64,000 nucleotides of DNA from Actinomycetales bacterium (GTDB lineage Bacteria > Actinomycetota > Actinomycetes > Actinomycetales > Dermatophilaceae), in assembly GCA_016715285.1 (NCBI GenBank), contig JADKAO010000009.1, positions 1 through 64,000 on the forward strand. The letters run 5' to 3'. Position numbers and translations under genes: made by a program. Under the pieces are notes generated by a model. The model made no database searches. It was not told the DNA's origin and was given only the letters and a program-made list of their open reading frames with translations. Each line of letters begins with the position of its first letter. Position 1 is the first letter of the stretch. Shown piece after piece: positions 45,040-53,802 of this stretch.

Positions 45040-48000
45040 ATGCAGCCCGTTGACCCCCGCGTCCTGCGCGTCATCCCCGAGGCCCGTCCGATCATGGCGG
45101 GCCTCGGGGCTGTCGGCATCGCGCAGGGCGTCCTCGCGGTAGCGCAGGCGTTCGCCGTCAGCCACTTGGTTGTCACGGTGGTGCGTCCTGGTGACCCTGG
45201 TGCCCTGCGCGCGGCGATGGTGTGGGTCGGGTTCGTGCTCGCGGCGCGAGGAGTCTTGGGGTGGACTGCCCAGGTGTATGCCGCCCGCGCCGGCTTGCGC
45301 GTCTCGGCGTCAGTTCGCGAGCGCCTCCTTGCCCGCTGGCTCGGTATGCCGCTCGACGGCCTGTCCGCGCCGGCTGAGGCCGCCACCCTGGCGACTCAGG
45401 GAGCGACGACGATCGAGCCCTATATCGCCCGGTTCTTGCCAGCCCTCGTGGGGGCGGTTGTGCTGCCGATCGGCGTGGTGGCAACGATCCTCACCCTCGA
45501 TTGGGTGAGCGCGCTCATCGTCGTGCTGACGGTGCCTTTGCTGCCGGTGTTTGCTGCGCTGATCGGGCGGGCGACGGCGGACGAGACTGAGAAGCGGTGG
45601 CAAGCGCTGCGGAGTCTCGCCGGGCACTATCTTGACGTCGTCCGGGGGCTACCGACTCTGGTGGCCTATGGGCGGGCCGATCGGCAAGGCGCCACCATCC
45701 GGCAGGTGAGCGAGCGGCACCGGGAAGCAACGATGGCGACGCTACGAATCGCGTTCCTGTCGTCGGCTGCGTTGGAGTTGTTGGCGTCGGTGTCGGTGGC
45801 GATTGTTGCCGTGACGGTCGGGTTGCGACTGACCAACGGGACGATGGATCTGGCCGCTGGGTTGGTCTGCATTTTGCTTGCACCCGAGGCGTATTGGCCA
45901 ATCCGACGGGTTGGTGCCGAGTATCACGCGGCCGCTGATGGGGCTGCTGCTCTGACAGCGGCGCTCGATGAATTGACGGCTGAGACGGAGTCGCTTGTCC
46001 CCGGCAACGAGGGTTTCACCGGATCGCTCACCATCACGATCGACCAGCTGACCTACGCGTATCCCGGGAGCGAGCGGGCGGTCATCGAGTCACTGGATCT
46101 GTCGTTGACGGGGCCAGGTTTGGTCGCCATCACTGGCCCGTCTGGCGTCGGCAAGACGACGTTGCTTGAGCTCATCGCCGGCTTGCGGCGTCCGAGCCAG
46201 GGGCGTGTTGTGTGCCAGCAGGAGTCTGGGCGAGCTGCCGTGCATGTCGTGTCGCAACGCCCGCTGATCGTTGCTGCGACTCTCCGCGACAACCTCACCT
46301 TGGGGACCTCGGACACTCGAGCTCCCGGCCGCGCGCCCGACGATGACGAAGCCCAGCGTCAGGCACTGCGCAACCTCCTGACCCGGGTTGGCTTGCCCGC
46401 TGAACTCCTTGACTCCCCACTCGGCGACGACGGTTTTGGGCTGTCAGCTGGCCAGCGAGCCAGGCTGGCGCTCGGGCGCGCCCTCCTGAGCGACGCTCCC
46501 ATCGTCCTATTGGACGAACCCACCGCGCACCTCGACCCCGACTCAGTCACCGTGGCGCACGAGATCATTGCCGAGTTGGCCAAGGCCCGCCTCGTTGTCG
46601 TGGTCACCCACCGTCCCGAGTTGCTGGCCCTCGCTGACCACCACGTCGAACTCACCAACCGCTATGTCGAACTCACCGACCCCTGTGTGCCCCCGGCCGC
46701 AGTCTCACCGACCTCCCCCTCGGCTTGCCTGCCCTCCGAGCCGCTTGACCGGCCTTCCAACGCCAGTCAAGCGACACCAAGCCCAGTCAAGGACGACCAG
46801 CACCCGCCAAGCGAACCCCCAACCCAAGGCTCACCCGGTGATCCGTTCACGGTCACTGCTCCGGGAGTGCGCGGCGCGGCCATCCTCGGCGGGCTGGCCA
46901 CAGCGAGCGGCATCGCGCTCACGGCCACGTCCGGTTGGCTCATCGTCGCGGCCAGCCACCAGCCGGTCATCCTCACCTTGCTCGCGGTCATCGTGTCCGT
47001 CCGCACATTCGGCATCGCCCGGCCAGTCCTGCGTTACGCCGAACGCATCCGCTCCCACTCCGCCGCACTAGACCTGCTGGCACGCAGGCGCGTCACGGCA
47101 TACGAGGCGCTTGTCCCCCTCACCCCCGCGCGACTCGGCCGCCGCTCCCGAGCCAGCGTCCTCACCGGGGTGGTGGAGGACCTCGAAGACCACGTCTTCG
47201 CGACCGTCCGAGTCCGGGTCCCCGTCATCGGGGCGGTCATCGCGGGAGCGATCGCCGTCGCCGCGCTTGCGATCGTGATGCCCGCGGGCGCGCTCGTCGT
47301 CGCAGCCCTGCTCGGTGCGCACGCCCTCGTTGCCCGCCGCGGCCACCGACTCGAAGTCACGGCCCAAACGACCTGGCTCCGCGCGCGCGCCGAGATCGCG
47401 CGCATCACCTCACTCGTGACGGGGTATGCCGGTGAGTTGCGTGGGCTCGGTGGCGGCCAGCAGGCGTTGGCTTGGGTCCGCGACGCCCACGCCGATCTCG
47501 CTCGCGCGTCCTCGCGGCTCGCGCGAGCTAACGGATCGACGGTGGCGCTCGGCCACATCGTCACCGCAGTTGGCACCCTTGCCGCGGCAGCCGTGGCGAG
47601 TTGGGCTGTCTCAATTGGGGTGTCCGACGCGGTGGCCGCCGTCGTGGTCCTCGTCCCGCTGGCTATTGGCGAAGGCTTTGTCGGGCTGCCTGATGCCATG
47701 AGCGCGTGGGCCCGAGCCGACGGCAGCAAGAACCGACTTCGCGACCTTCTCGCCCAGCCACCCGCTGTCACCGATCCTGCTGGCACTAACCGCACAATCA
47801 GCGCTCGCCAGTCGGCAACCAGCAACCCTGGAGGAGCGGGGGCCGAGCGATGGGAGGCCGGGGCGAAGGATGGAGCGGACGGCATACCTGCTGGTGTGCC
47901 TGAGCTTGAACTACGCGGGCTCGGGGCGCGCTGGTCTGCCATCCCCGACGCGCAACTCGACCTCGCAGCGACCACGCTGCGTATCCCTCCCGGGGAACAC

Positions 48001-48594
48001 CTCGTCCTCACCGGCGCGAACGGCGCCGGCAAGAGCACCCTGCTGGCCGTCCTCGCCCGCTACCTCGACCCGGCCGTGGGCTCCTATTCGATGGGCGGGC
48101 ACGACGTCCGCACCGTGCCGCTCGCGGCGACTCGGTCAAGGCTCGCGATCGTCGACGACGAGCCCCACATTTTCGCCTCGACCCTGCGCGAGAACCTCCG
48201 CCTCGCCCGCCCCCTCGCGACCGACGAGGACCTCATCGGGGCACTCACGCTCGCCGGACTCACCAGCTGGTATGCCGCCCTGCCCGCGGGACTCGACACG
48301 ATGCTCGGGGCTGGTGGGCGCGGGGTGTCCGGCGGCGAACGCGCCCGTCTGGCCGTCGCTCGCGCCCACGTCTCCGGCCGCCCGATCATCCTGCTCGATG
48401 AGCCCGTTGCTCACCTCGATCACGCGACCGCAGTCGAGGTGCTGCGCGACGTGCGCCGCGGGTTTGCCGGCCGGACCGTCGTCATGGTGAGCCACCGTCC
48501 CGATGGCGTGGACGACTTTGACCGGGTGATTGATCTCGGTTCTGCCGCAAGCGATCTCGGTTCTGCCGCAAGCGATCTCGGTTCAGACGAATAG
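45040..48594 (+). CDS. cydDC: Fused CydD-CydC ABC exporter for cytochrome bd assembly
   Basis: An 1184-residue single chain with two ABC half-transporters. CydD part: six membrane segments, Walker A GPSGVGKTTLLELIAGL (about residue 365), LSAGQRARLALGRAL, VLLDEPTAHLD. CydC part from about 605: second membrane domain, Walker A GANGAGKSTLLAVLARY (about 990), VSGGERARLAVARA, ILLDEPVAHLD. The exporter moves glutathione/cysteine-type thiols or heme needed for oxidase assembly. The linker (about 550-605) is low-complexity and encoded by the CTTGNCTGGC repeat family; the C-terminus is a triplicated DLGSAAS. ATG 45040 is used instead of TTG 45031. Confidence 0.92.
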   Translation: MQPVDPRVLRVIPEARPIMAGLGAVGIAQGVLAVAQAFAVSHLVVTVVRPGDPGALRAAMVWVGFVLAARGVLGWTAQVYAARAGLRVSASVRERLLARWLGMPLDGLSAPAEAATLATQGATTIEPYIARFLPALVGAVVLPIGVVATILTLDWVSALIVVLTVPLLPVFAALIGRATADETEKRWQALRSLAGHYLDVVRGLPTLVAYGRADRQGATIRQVSERHREATMATLRIAFLSSAALELLASVSVAIVAVTVGLRLTNGTMDLAAGLVCILLAPEAYWPIRRVGAEYHAAADGAAALTAALDELTAETESLVPGNEGFTGSLTITIDQLTYAYPGSERAVIESLDLSLTGPGLVAITGPSGVGKTTLLELIAGLRRPSQGRVVCQQESGRAAVHVVSQRPLIVAATLRDNLTLGTSDTRAPGRAPDDDEAQRQALRNLLTRVGLPAELLDSPLGDDGFGLSAGQRARLALGRALLSDAPIVLLDEPTAHLDPDSVTVAHEIIAELAKARLVVVVTHRPELLALADHHVELTNRYVELTDPCVPPAAVSPTSPSACLPSEPLDRPSNASQATPSPVKDDQHPPSEPPTQGSPGDPFTVTAPGVRGAAILGGLATASGIALTATSGWLIVAASHQPVILTLLAVIVSVRTFGIARPVLRYAERIRSHSAALDLLARRRVTAYEALVPLTPARLGRRSRASVLTGVVEDLEDHVFATVRVRVPVIGAVIAGAIAVAALAIVMPAGALVVAALLGAHALVARRGHRLEVTAQTTWLRARAEIARITSLVTGYAGELRGLGGGQQALAWVRDAHADLARASSRLARANGSTVALGHIVTAVGTLAAAAVASWAVSIGVSDAVAAVVVLVPLAIGEGFVGLPDAMSAWARADGSKNRLRDLLAQPPAVTDPAGTNRTISARQSATSNPGGAGAERWEAGAKDGADGIPAGVPELELRGLGARWSAIPDAQLDLAATTLRIPPGEHLVLTGANGAGKSTLLAVLARYLDPAVGSYSMGGHDVRTVPLAATRSRLAIVDDEPHIFASTLRENLRLARPLATDEDLIGALTLAGLTSWYAALPAGLDTMLGAGGRGVSGGERARLAVARAHVSGRPIILLDEPVAHLDHATAVEVLRDVRRGFAGRTVVMVSHRPDGVDDFDRVIDLGSAASDLGSAASDLGSDE
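46730..46806. repeat. CTTGNCTGGC-family repeats inside the cydDC linker
   Basis: CGGCTTGCCTGCC, CCGCTTGACCGGCC, GCCAGTCAAGCG and CCCAGTCAAGG lie head-to-head in the stretch coding for the disordered linker between the two half-transporters. The same core forms the hairpin at 29677-29716 and the tandem repeats at 28386-28456. Confidence 0.55.
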
Positions 48595-49305
48595 GGCGCG
48601 CACGATGAGCACCACTCCGGCAATCGCGCAGAACGCCAACACGGCCGCACGCATTCGGGCCTCGTCGAGCAGTTTGCGTGCGGGCCCCGCCGCAAGATAG
48701 CCAGCCAGGACGAACGGCGCCCAGATCGCTGCCGCGCGGACATGGGACCAGTCCAGCTGGCCCGAGGGCACCAAACCGAGGATGGACAAGGTTCCGCCAG
48801 CGAGGAAAGACAAGGCCAACGTCGACCGCAGCCGATCAGGTCGCTCGTGTTGGAAGAGCAGGGCAACAAACGGCCCACCGACCGCGGCCGACGAGCCCGT
48901 GACCCCGGAGAGCGCACCGGCGACAAGGGCGTTGCGCCGTGTCGGACGCACGTCGACGCGACGGACGGACAGCCCTGCCGTCATGAGGATGAGCATGCCC
49001 AGCATGAACCCCAGCCACGCTTTGTTGAGCACGAGCACGAGCCAGACGCCCATCGGTGTTGTGACCGCACGGGCGAGCACGGTCCAGCCGAGCGGGCGCC
49101 AATGGATGTCGACGCCATCGCGGACCAACTGGATGGTGGGGAGGATGAACCCATTGAGCACCAATGCGCCCGGCATTAGATCCGGCGCGAAGATCACGAC
49201 CGCCGGCCCCGCGATGACGTTGATCCCGAATCCCACGGATGACTGGACAAACGCGCCGGCGAACAAGACCAGCCCGAGCACTAGCTCGATCGTCAAGGGA
49301 GACAT
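48583..49305 (-). CDS. TauE/SafE-family sulfite/anion exporter
   Basis: A 240-residue membrane protein with about eight hydrophobic segments and the TauE/SafE pattern: AGAFVQSSVGFGINVIAGPAVVIF near the start and a repeated half GALSGVTGSSAAVGGPFVALLF. The family moves sulfite, sulfoacetate or related anions. ATG 49305 begins just before the first membrane segment; the longer frame to 49452 overlaps the bioB region and reads unlike protein. It converges with cydDC, overlapping its last codons by 12 bases. Confidence 0.82.
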   Translation of the reverse strand: MSPLTIELVLGLVLFAGAFVQSSVGFGINVIAGPAVVIFAPDLMPGALVLNGFILPTIQLVRDGVDIHWRPLGWTVLARAVTTPMGVWLVLVLNKAWLGFMLGMLILMTAGLSVRRVDVRPTRRNALVAGALSGVTGSSAAVGGPFVALLFQHERPDRLRSTLALSFLAGGTLSILGLVPSGQLDWSHVRAAAIWAPFVLAGYLAAGPARKLLDEARMRAAVLAFCAIAGVVLIVRALFV

Positions 49306-49424
49306 AGGGTCACCCACCCATATGGTCGGTGACGATGGGCATAGAGCCACGATAACCGGCGCACATCCACCCGGCGCTGAGCGGCAGGCGACGGAAGTGG
49401 ACGGCATACGGAAGAATCGACCGT

Positions 49425-50477
49425 GTGACCACTGAGGCGACCGAAACCGCACCCGGCCGAGACGACACCCAGCCCCAAGACGCGCAAGACATCGTCGCGA
49501 TCGCGCGCGAGCAAGTGTTGGAGCGCGGTGAGCGGCTGACCTACGACCAGATTCTGGCGGTGCTACGGACCCCGGACGAGCAACTCGAGGAGTTGCTGGC
49601 GCTCGCGCACGAGGTGCGGATGCGGTTCATGGGGCCGGATGTCGAGGTCGAGGGAATCATCAGCCTCAAGACCGGCGGCTGCCCTGAGGACTGCCACTTC
49701 TGTTCGCAGAGTGGACAATTCACGTCACCGGTGCGCTCGGTGTGGCTCAACATCCCGGAGCTGGTGCGCGCCGCCAAGCTGACGCGCGACACGGGCGCGA
49801 GCGAGTTCTGCATCGTCGCGGCAGTGCGCGGGCCAGACGAGAAGCTCATGGAGCAGATGCGCGCCGCCGTCGCCGCGATCAAGGCATCGGTCGAAATCCA
49901 CGTTGCCGCATCGCTCGGCATGCTGACCCCCGAGCAGGCCCAAGAGCTCGCCGACATGGGCATTCACCGTTACAACCACAACCTCGAAGCCGGCCGCTCC
50001 TACTTCCCGAATGTCGTCACGACGCACACCTGGGACGAGCGGTGGGAGACCTGCCAACTCGTCAAGGACACCGGCATGGAGTTGTGCTGCGGCGGCCTGG
50101 TCGGAATGGGCGAGACCCTGGAGCAGCGCGCTGAACTCGCCGATCAACTCGGTGAACTCGAACCGCACGAGGTGCCGCTCAACTTCCTCAACCCCCGCCC
50201 GGGTACTCCCTTCGGCGATCTGCCGGTGATGCCCGCCAATGACGCGCTGCGCTGCATCGCCGCCTTCCGGCTCGCCTTGCCCCGCACGATCCTGCGGTAT
50301 GCCGGCGGCCGCGAACTCACCCTCGGTGACCTCGGCACCCGCGACGGTTTGTTGGGCGGGATCAACGCGGTCATCGTCGGCAACTACCTGACGACCCTCG
50401 GTCGCGACCCTAAGGCTGACTTGGCGCTGCTCGACGAGTTGCAGATGCCCATCAAGGCCCTGTCCGACACCTTCTGA
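49425..50477 (+). CDS. bioB: Biotin synthase
   Basis: A 350-residue radical-SAM enzyme inserting sulfur into dethiobiotin. The cluster motif GGCPEDCHFCSQS places the CxxxCxxC cysteines near residues 86, 90 and 93; YNHNLEAGRSYFPNVVTTHTW and GGLVGMGE are typical of BioB. The start is GTG 49425. The next gene, 12 bases on, is the small auxiliary protein BsaP. The rest of the pathway lies at 53.8 kb (bioA) and 61.9-63.7 kb (bioF, bioD). Confidence 0.95.
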   Translation: MTTEATETAPGRDDTQPQDAQDIVAIAREQVLERGERLTYDQILAVLRTPDEQLEELLALAHEVRMRFMGPDVEVEGIISLKTGGCPEDCHFCSQSGQFTSPVRSVWLNIPELVRAAKLTRDTGASEFCIVAAVRGPDEKLMEQMRAAVAAIKASVEIHVAASLGMLTPEQAQELADMGIHRYNHNLEAGRSYFPNVVTTHTWDERWETCQLVKDTGMELCCGGLVGMGETLEQRAELADQLGELEPHEVPLNFLNPRPGTPFGDLPVMPANDALRCIAAFRLALPRTILRYAGGRELTLGDLGTRDGLLGGINAVIVGNYLTTLGRDPKADLALLDELQMPIKALSDTF

Positions 50478-50489
50478 TCGGTCGTCCTG

Positions 50490-50738
50490 ATGTCTTCCGC
50501 TCCCACGCTGGACGAGGGTTCCGCCGTCTTCTGTCCCCGTTGTGGGTCACCTTTAGCGGGGACCGACCCGGCCGCTGATCCCAACCACGCCGTATGCCGT
50601 GCCGCTCTCGCTCTCGAGCCGCCACGCTATTGCTCTCGCTGTCGGCGCCGTATGGTCGTGCAGATCACGCCGAGCGACTGGACCGCACGCTGCGTCGAAC
50701 ACGGTGAACAAACTGCGTCAACGTGGACGCCGTCCTAA
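50490..50738 (+). CDS. bsaP: Biotin synthase auxiliary protein (BsaP-like)
   Basis: An 82-residue cysteine-rich protein: CPRCGSPL, NHAVCRAAL, PPRYCSRCRRRMVVQITPSDWTARCVEHG. The spacing of cysteines and the RRMVVQ-P-W-A-C--HG pattern match the small gene found beside bioB in actinobacteria (Mycobacterium tuberculosis Rv1590 type), reported to support BioB turnover. It is cytosolic and likely binds a metal or iron-sulfur cluster. It is 12 bases downstream of bioB. The precise role here is by family analogy. Confidence 0.8.
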   Translation: MSSAPTLDEGSAVFCPRCGSPLAGTDPAADPNHAVCRAALALEPPRYCSRCRRRMVVQITPSDWTARCVEHGEQTASTWTPS

Positions 50739-50923
50739 GCCCGAGCCGCCGATTGCCTGAAGCTCACCTGCCTCAAACTTGGGGTCTTCATGCGTGTGGG
50801 GCAACGCAAGCACTGCCCCTGTAGTGGGGCAATGCAAAGGGGGCACAGCCCCTTCTCCGTTCCTTGCGAGTTCCCGGCGCATCAAGGGGGTCCCTCGTCA
50901 AGGCGCCCGTGGAGTGGCTGCCG

Positions 50924-52075
50924 CTAAGCCGGGTAGACAGACACTTCTGACGCTTTGACGCAGGCCCACACAGTGCCACCAGCCCGGAGGCCAAGCTCAA
51001 TGACTGCGGCGATGGTGACCTCAGCGACAACGTCAGCCGGCGATGAACCGGGAGAGCTCACCTCCCGGGTCAAGCGGACGCGAGCGGTTTGACCCAACAC
51101 CTCAACAGCCACAACCTGCAGCTCCCAACAGTTGCGCGGCGAACCCTCCGGCCGCGCGAGGTAGAGGGCAACGGCCCGGGGCGCAAAAGCTGCCCAGACC
51201 GGCCCGGCATACTCGTGCGGTTGGGTCGAGATGGTGCCGCTCGCGATGGCGACGCCACCCGGAACTGCCTGTCCGGCATACACATTGAGCCCAACGACCT
51301 GCGCGACATAACGGTCCCGCGGCCTCGTCACCACCTCGTGTGGGGTGCCGACCTGCCCGACTCGGCCGCCGTCAACAAAGACGAGGCGGTCCGCCAAGGT
51401 GAGCGCGTCGAGTGGGTCGTGGGTCACCATGAGGGTGACACCGGGGTATGCCGCGAGCCGCCGGCGGAGTTCGACGCGCACCTCGCCGCGGGTGGCGGGG
51501 TCGAGCGCGGCGAGAGGTTCGTCGAGGAGCAGGATCGCCGGGTCGGTCGCCAGTGCTCGGGCGAGAGCGACCCGTTGCGCTTGGCCATGGGACAGCTCGT
51601 GCGGGCGGCGGTCGGCGAGGTCGAGCACTCCGAGCGCGGCGAGTTCGTGACGCGCGCGCTCGTGGGCGGCGGCCTTGGTCGCGCCTCGGGCGAGGGGGCC
51701 GAAGGCGACATTCCGCAGCGCGCTCAGGTGCGGGAAGAGCAGATGGTCGGCCAAGACGAGTCCGGTATGCCGTCCGCTCGCCTCCCGCGCGAACCGCTCC
51801 GGCGCCGACCGCTCCGGCGCGAACCGCTCCCGCGGGCGGAGGGCAGTGCCGGTGTTGTCTTCGAGGCCGCCGATCTGTGCCCAGGTCTCGGCGCCGACGC
51901 GGATGTGCCCGGCATCGAGCGCGACGAGGCCCGCGAGCGCGAGCAGGGCGGTCGTCTTCCCCGATCCGTTTGGACCCAAGATGGCGATGGTTTCGCCAGG
52001 CTGGGCGCAGAGAGCCGCGTCGAGGACAAAGTCGCCGCGCCGCACGACGAGGCGCGCGTCAAGACCAGTCGTCAT
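50924..52075 (-). CDS. modC: Molybdate ABC transporter ATPase
   Basis: A 383-residue ATPase: Walker A ILGPNGSGKTTALLALAGL, signature ELSHGQAQRVALARAL (histidine in place of the second glycine), Walker B ILLLDEPLAALDP, and a C-terminal TOBE-type anion-sensing domain (from about 300). An Arg/Glu-rich insertion (RPRERFAPERSAPERFAREASGR, about 78-100) follows the region after Walker A; it comes from short GC-rich repeats. ATG 52075 overlaps the modB stop (ATGA). Energises molybdate uptake. Confidence 0.88.
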   Translation of the reverse strand: MTTGLDARLVVRRGDFVLDAALCAQPGETIAILGPNGSGKTTALLALAGLVALDAGHIRVGAETWAQIGGLEDNTGTALRPRERFAPERSAPERFAREASGRHTGLVLADHLLFPHLSALRNVAFGPLARGATKAAAHERARHELAALGVLDLADRRPHELSHGQAQRVALARALATDPAILLLDEPLAALDPATRGEVRVELRRRLAAYPGVTLMVTHDPLDALTLADRLVFVDGGRVGQVGTPHEVVTRPRDRYVAQVVGLNVYAGQAVPGGVAIASGTISTQPHEYAGPVWAAFAPRAVALYLARPEGSPRNCWELQVVAVEVLGQTARVRLTREVSSPGSSPADVVAEVTIAAVIELGLRAGGTVWACVKASEVSVYPA

Positions 52076-52893
52076 CGCAGCCACCGCCCGCGCATCACGC
52101 CGAGAACACTGACGCACAACCCCAGCATCAACACACTCAGCGCCAGCGCGGCCTGCGGGTCACTGTCGAGGGCGACATAGACCGCCAAGGGCGCGGTTTG
52201 GGTTGTGCCCGTGAAGTTGCCGGCGAACGTGATCGTTGCCCCGAACTCCCCCAACGCACGCGCCCACGCGAGTGCGGCCCCGCCCGCTACGCCCGGCAGT
52301 GTCAACGGGATCGCAACCTGCCCGAAGATGCGCAACGGCGAGGCACCCAAGGTCGCCGCGACCTGGTCCAGACGTTCGTCGACCGAGCGCATCGAACCCT
52401 CGACCGCCACGACGTAAAAGGGCAGGGAGACAAAGGTTTGCGCCAACACGACGGCGACGGGAGTGAAGGGGATCGTCACCCCGATGAGCTGCGCGACCGG
52501 CATACCGACCAGGCCGTTGCGACCGTAAGCCATGAGGAGCGCGACACCGCCGACGACCGGCGGCAACACCAGGGGTACGGTCACGAGCGCGCGCACCCAG
52601 CCCGCCCAACGGCTGCGCGACCGGGCGAGCACCCACGCCAGCGGGGTCCCGAGGACGGCGGCGAGGAGCGTCGTCACGGTTGCCGTGATGAGCGACAGCC
52701 GCACCGCGGGCCACACGAGGGGGCTCGTGAGCCGGCTCGGTAGCCCCGTCCAGTCGACCCGGAGCAGCAACGCCACCAGCGGCACGACGATCACCGCGAC
52801 CGCTACTGCGCTCAGCGCCACGAGGGTGCGGCGGCCGGGCCCCAAGGGCCGGGCGCGACGGAAGGCGCGTCGGCGCTGGGAGGTGGGCCTCAC
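52072..52893 (-). CDS. modB: Molybdate ABC transporter permease
   Basis: A 273-residue permease with the ModB/CysT pattern: AVRLSLITATVTTLLAAVLGTPLAWVLARS, VPLVLPPVVGGVALLMAYGRNG and the EAA loop DQVAATLGASPLRIFGQVAIPLTLPGV; RALGEFGATITFAGNFTGTTQT is diagnostic for molybdate/sulfate permeases. The GTG start at 52893 overlaps the modA stop, and this stop-start junction (GGTATGCCGTGA) lies inside a copy of the iterated octamer. Confidence 0.9.
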   Translation of the reverse strand: MRPTSQRRRAFRRARPLGPGRRTLVALSAVAVAVIVVPLVALLLRVDWTGLPSRLTSPLVWPAVRLSLITATVTTLLAAVLGTPLAWVLARSRSRWAGWVRALVTVPLVLPPVVGGVALLMAYGRNGLVGMPVAQLIGVTIPFTPVAVVLAQTFVSLPFYVVAVEGSMRSVDERLDQVAATLGASPLRIFGQVAIPLTLPGVAGGAALAWARALGEFGATITFAGNFTGTTQTAPLAVYVALDSDPQAALALSVLMLGLCVSVLGVMRGRWLR

Positions 52894-53699
52894 GGCATAC
52901 CGAAGCCTGCCCGGGACCAGACCGGACGTGCCTCCGCCGCGCTCAACGCCACGAACAACTCCGCCGCGCCGGGGGCTTCAGTGAGTTGCACGAGCGGGTA
53001 GGCGAGGCTGACGTTGTGCTCCGGCGGGATGGGTATGCCGTGCACCGCAGCGCCCGCGCTCACGACGTCGGAGTGATAAACGATAGCCACATCAACTTCG
53101 CCGAGCTGGAGCTTGGCGAGGGTGGCGCGGGCGTCGAGCTCGCGGGAGACCAGATGCGGGGTGACACCTGCCTTCGTGAAGGCGGCGTCCGCAGCTTCAC
53201 CGCAGGGTGCGGACGCGACGCACGCGACCACCTTGACGGCTGGCGAGGCGAGGTCAGCAAGGCGCGCGACCTGCGCGGGATTGCTTGCAGGAGTCGCAAT
53301 TTCCAGGACGTTGGTTGCGACAGTCACCTTACGGCGCGCGCTTAGCGCGCCCGGGAGGCCCGACAACGACGCATCGCCAGCGAGGACCAGGAGATCGGCG
53401 GGCGCGCCTGCTGCGGCCTGCTGCACCAGGGTCGTGCTTGACCCCGCACTCACTCGAACTGTCGTCCCCGGATGGCTCGCCTCGAACTTCTTAGCGAGTT
53501 CGGCCACCGGGCCAGCTGCCGAAGAGGCCGCGAGCACCGTGATGACGCGCGGCCCCGGGGTCTGAGCGGAGCCACTCGCGCCATGGGCGGCCGGGCCGAG
53601 GCTCGCCGCCCCGCACCCCGCGAGCCCGGCCAGCACGGCGAGAACCGCGACCGCGAAGACTGTCGCAGCCGCCAGGGCGCCGGAACGGATGCCAGGCAT
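52890..53699 (-). CDS. modA: Molybdate-binding lipoprotein
   Basis: A 269-residue periplasmic-type binding protein. Signal peptide with lipobox LAGLAGC (about residue 28). The mature fold reads ITVLAASSAAGPVAELAKKFEASHPGTTVRVSAGSSTTLVQQAAAGAPADLLVLAG, the ModA signature (oxyanion-contacting serines), and VDVAIVYHSDVVSAG. First gene of modABC. Molybdenum may serve nitrate reductase or other cofactor enzymes not in the window. It diverges from bioA. Confidence 0.92.
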   Translation of the reverse strand: MPGIRSGALAAATVFAVAVLAVLAGLAGCGAASLGPAAHGASGSAQTPGPRVITVLAASSAAGPVAELAKKFEASHPGTTVRVSAGSSTTLVQQAAAGAPADLLVLAGDASLSGLPGALSARRKVTVATNVLEIATPASNPAQVARLADLASPAVKVVACVASAPCGEAADAAFTKAGVTPHLVSRELDARATLAKLQLGEVDVAIVYHSDVVSAGAAVHGIPIPPEHNVSLAYPLVQLTEAPGAAELFVALSAAEARPVWSRAGFGMP

Positions 53700-53802
53700 A
53701 CCGGGACGCTAGCAGCGGCGTGCCGCTCGACATTCCCCCGGCGCAGATCCCGCGGACCAGGCAGTCCGGACGGCGACAGTGCTGTCACGGCAGACTAAGC
53801 GG

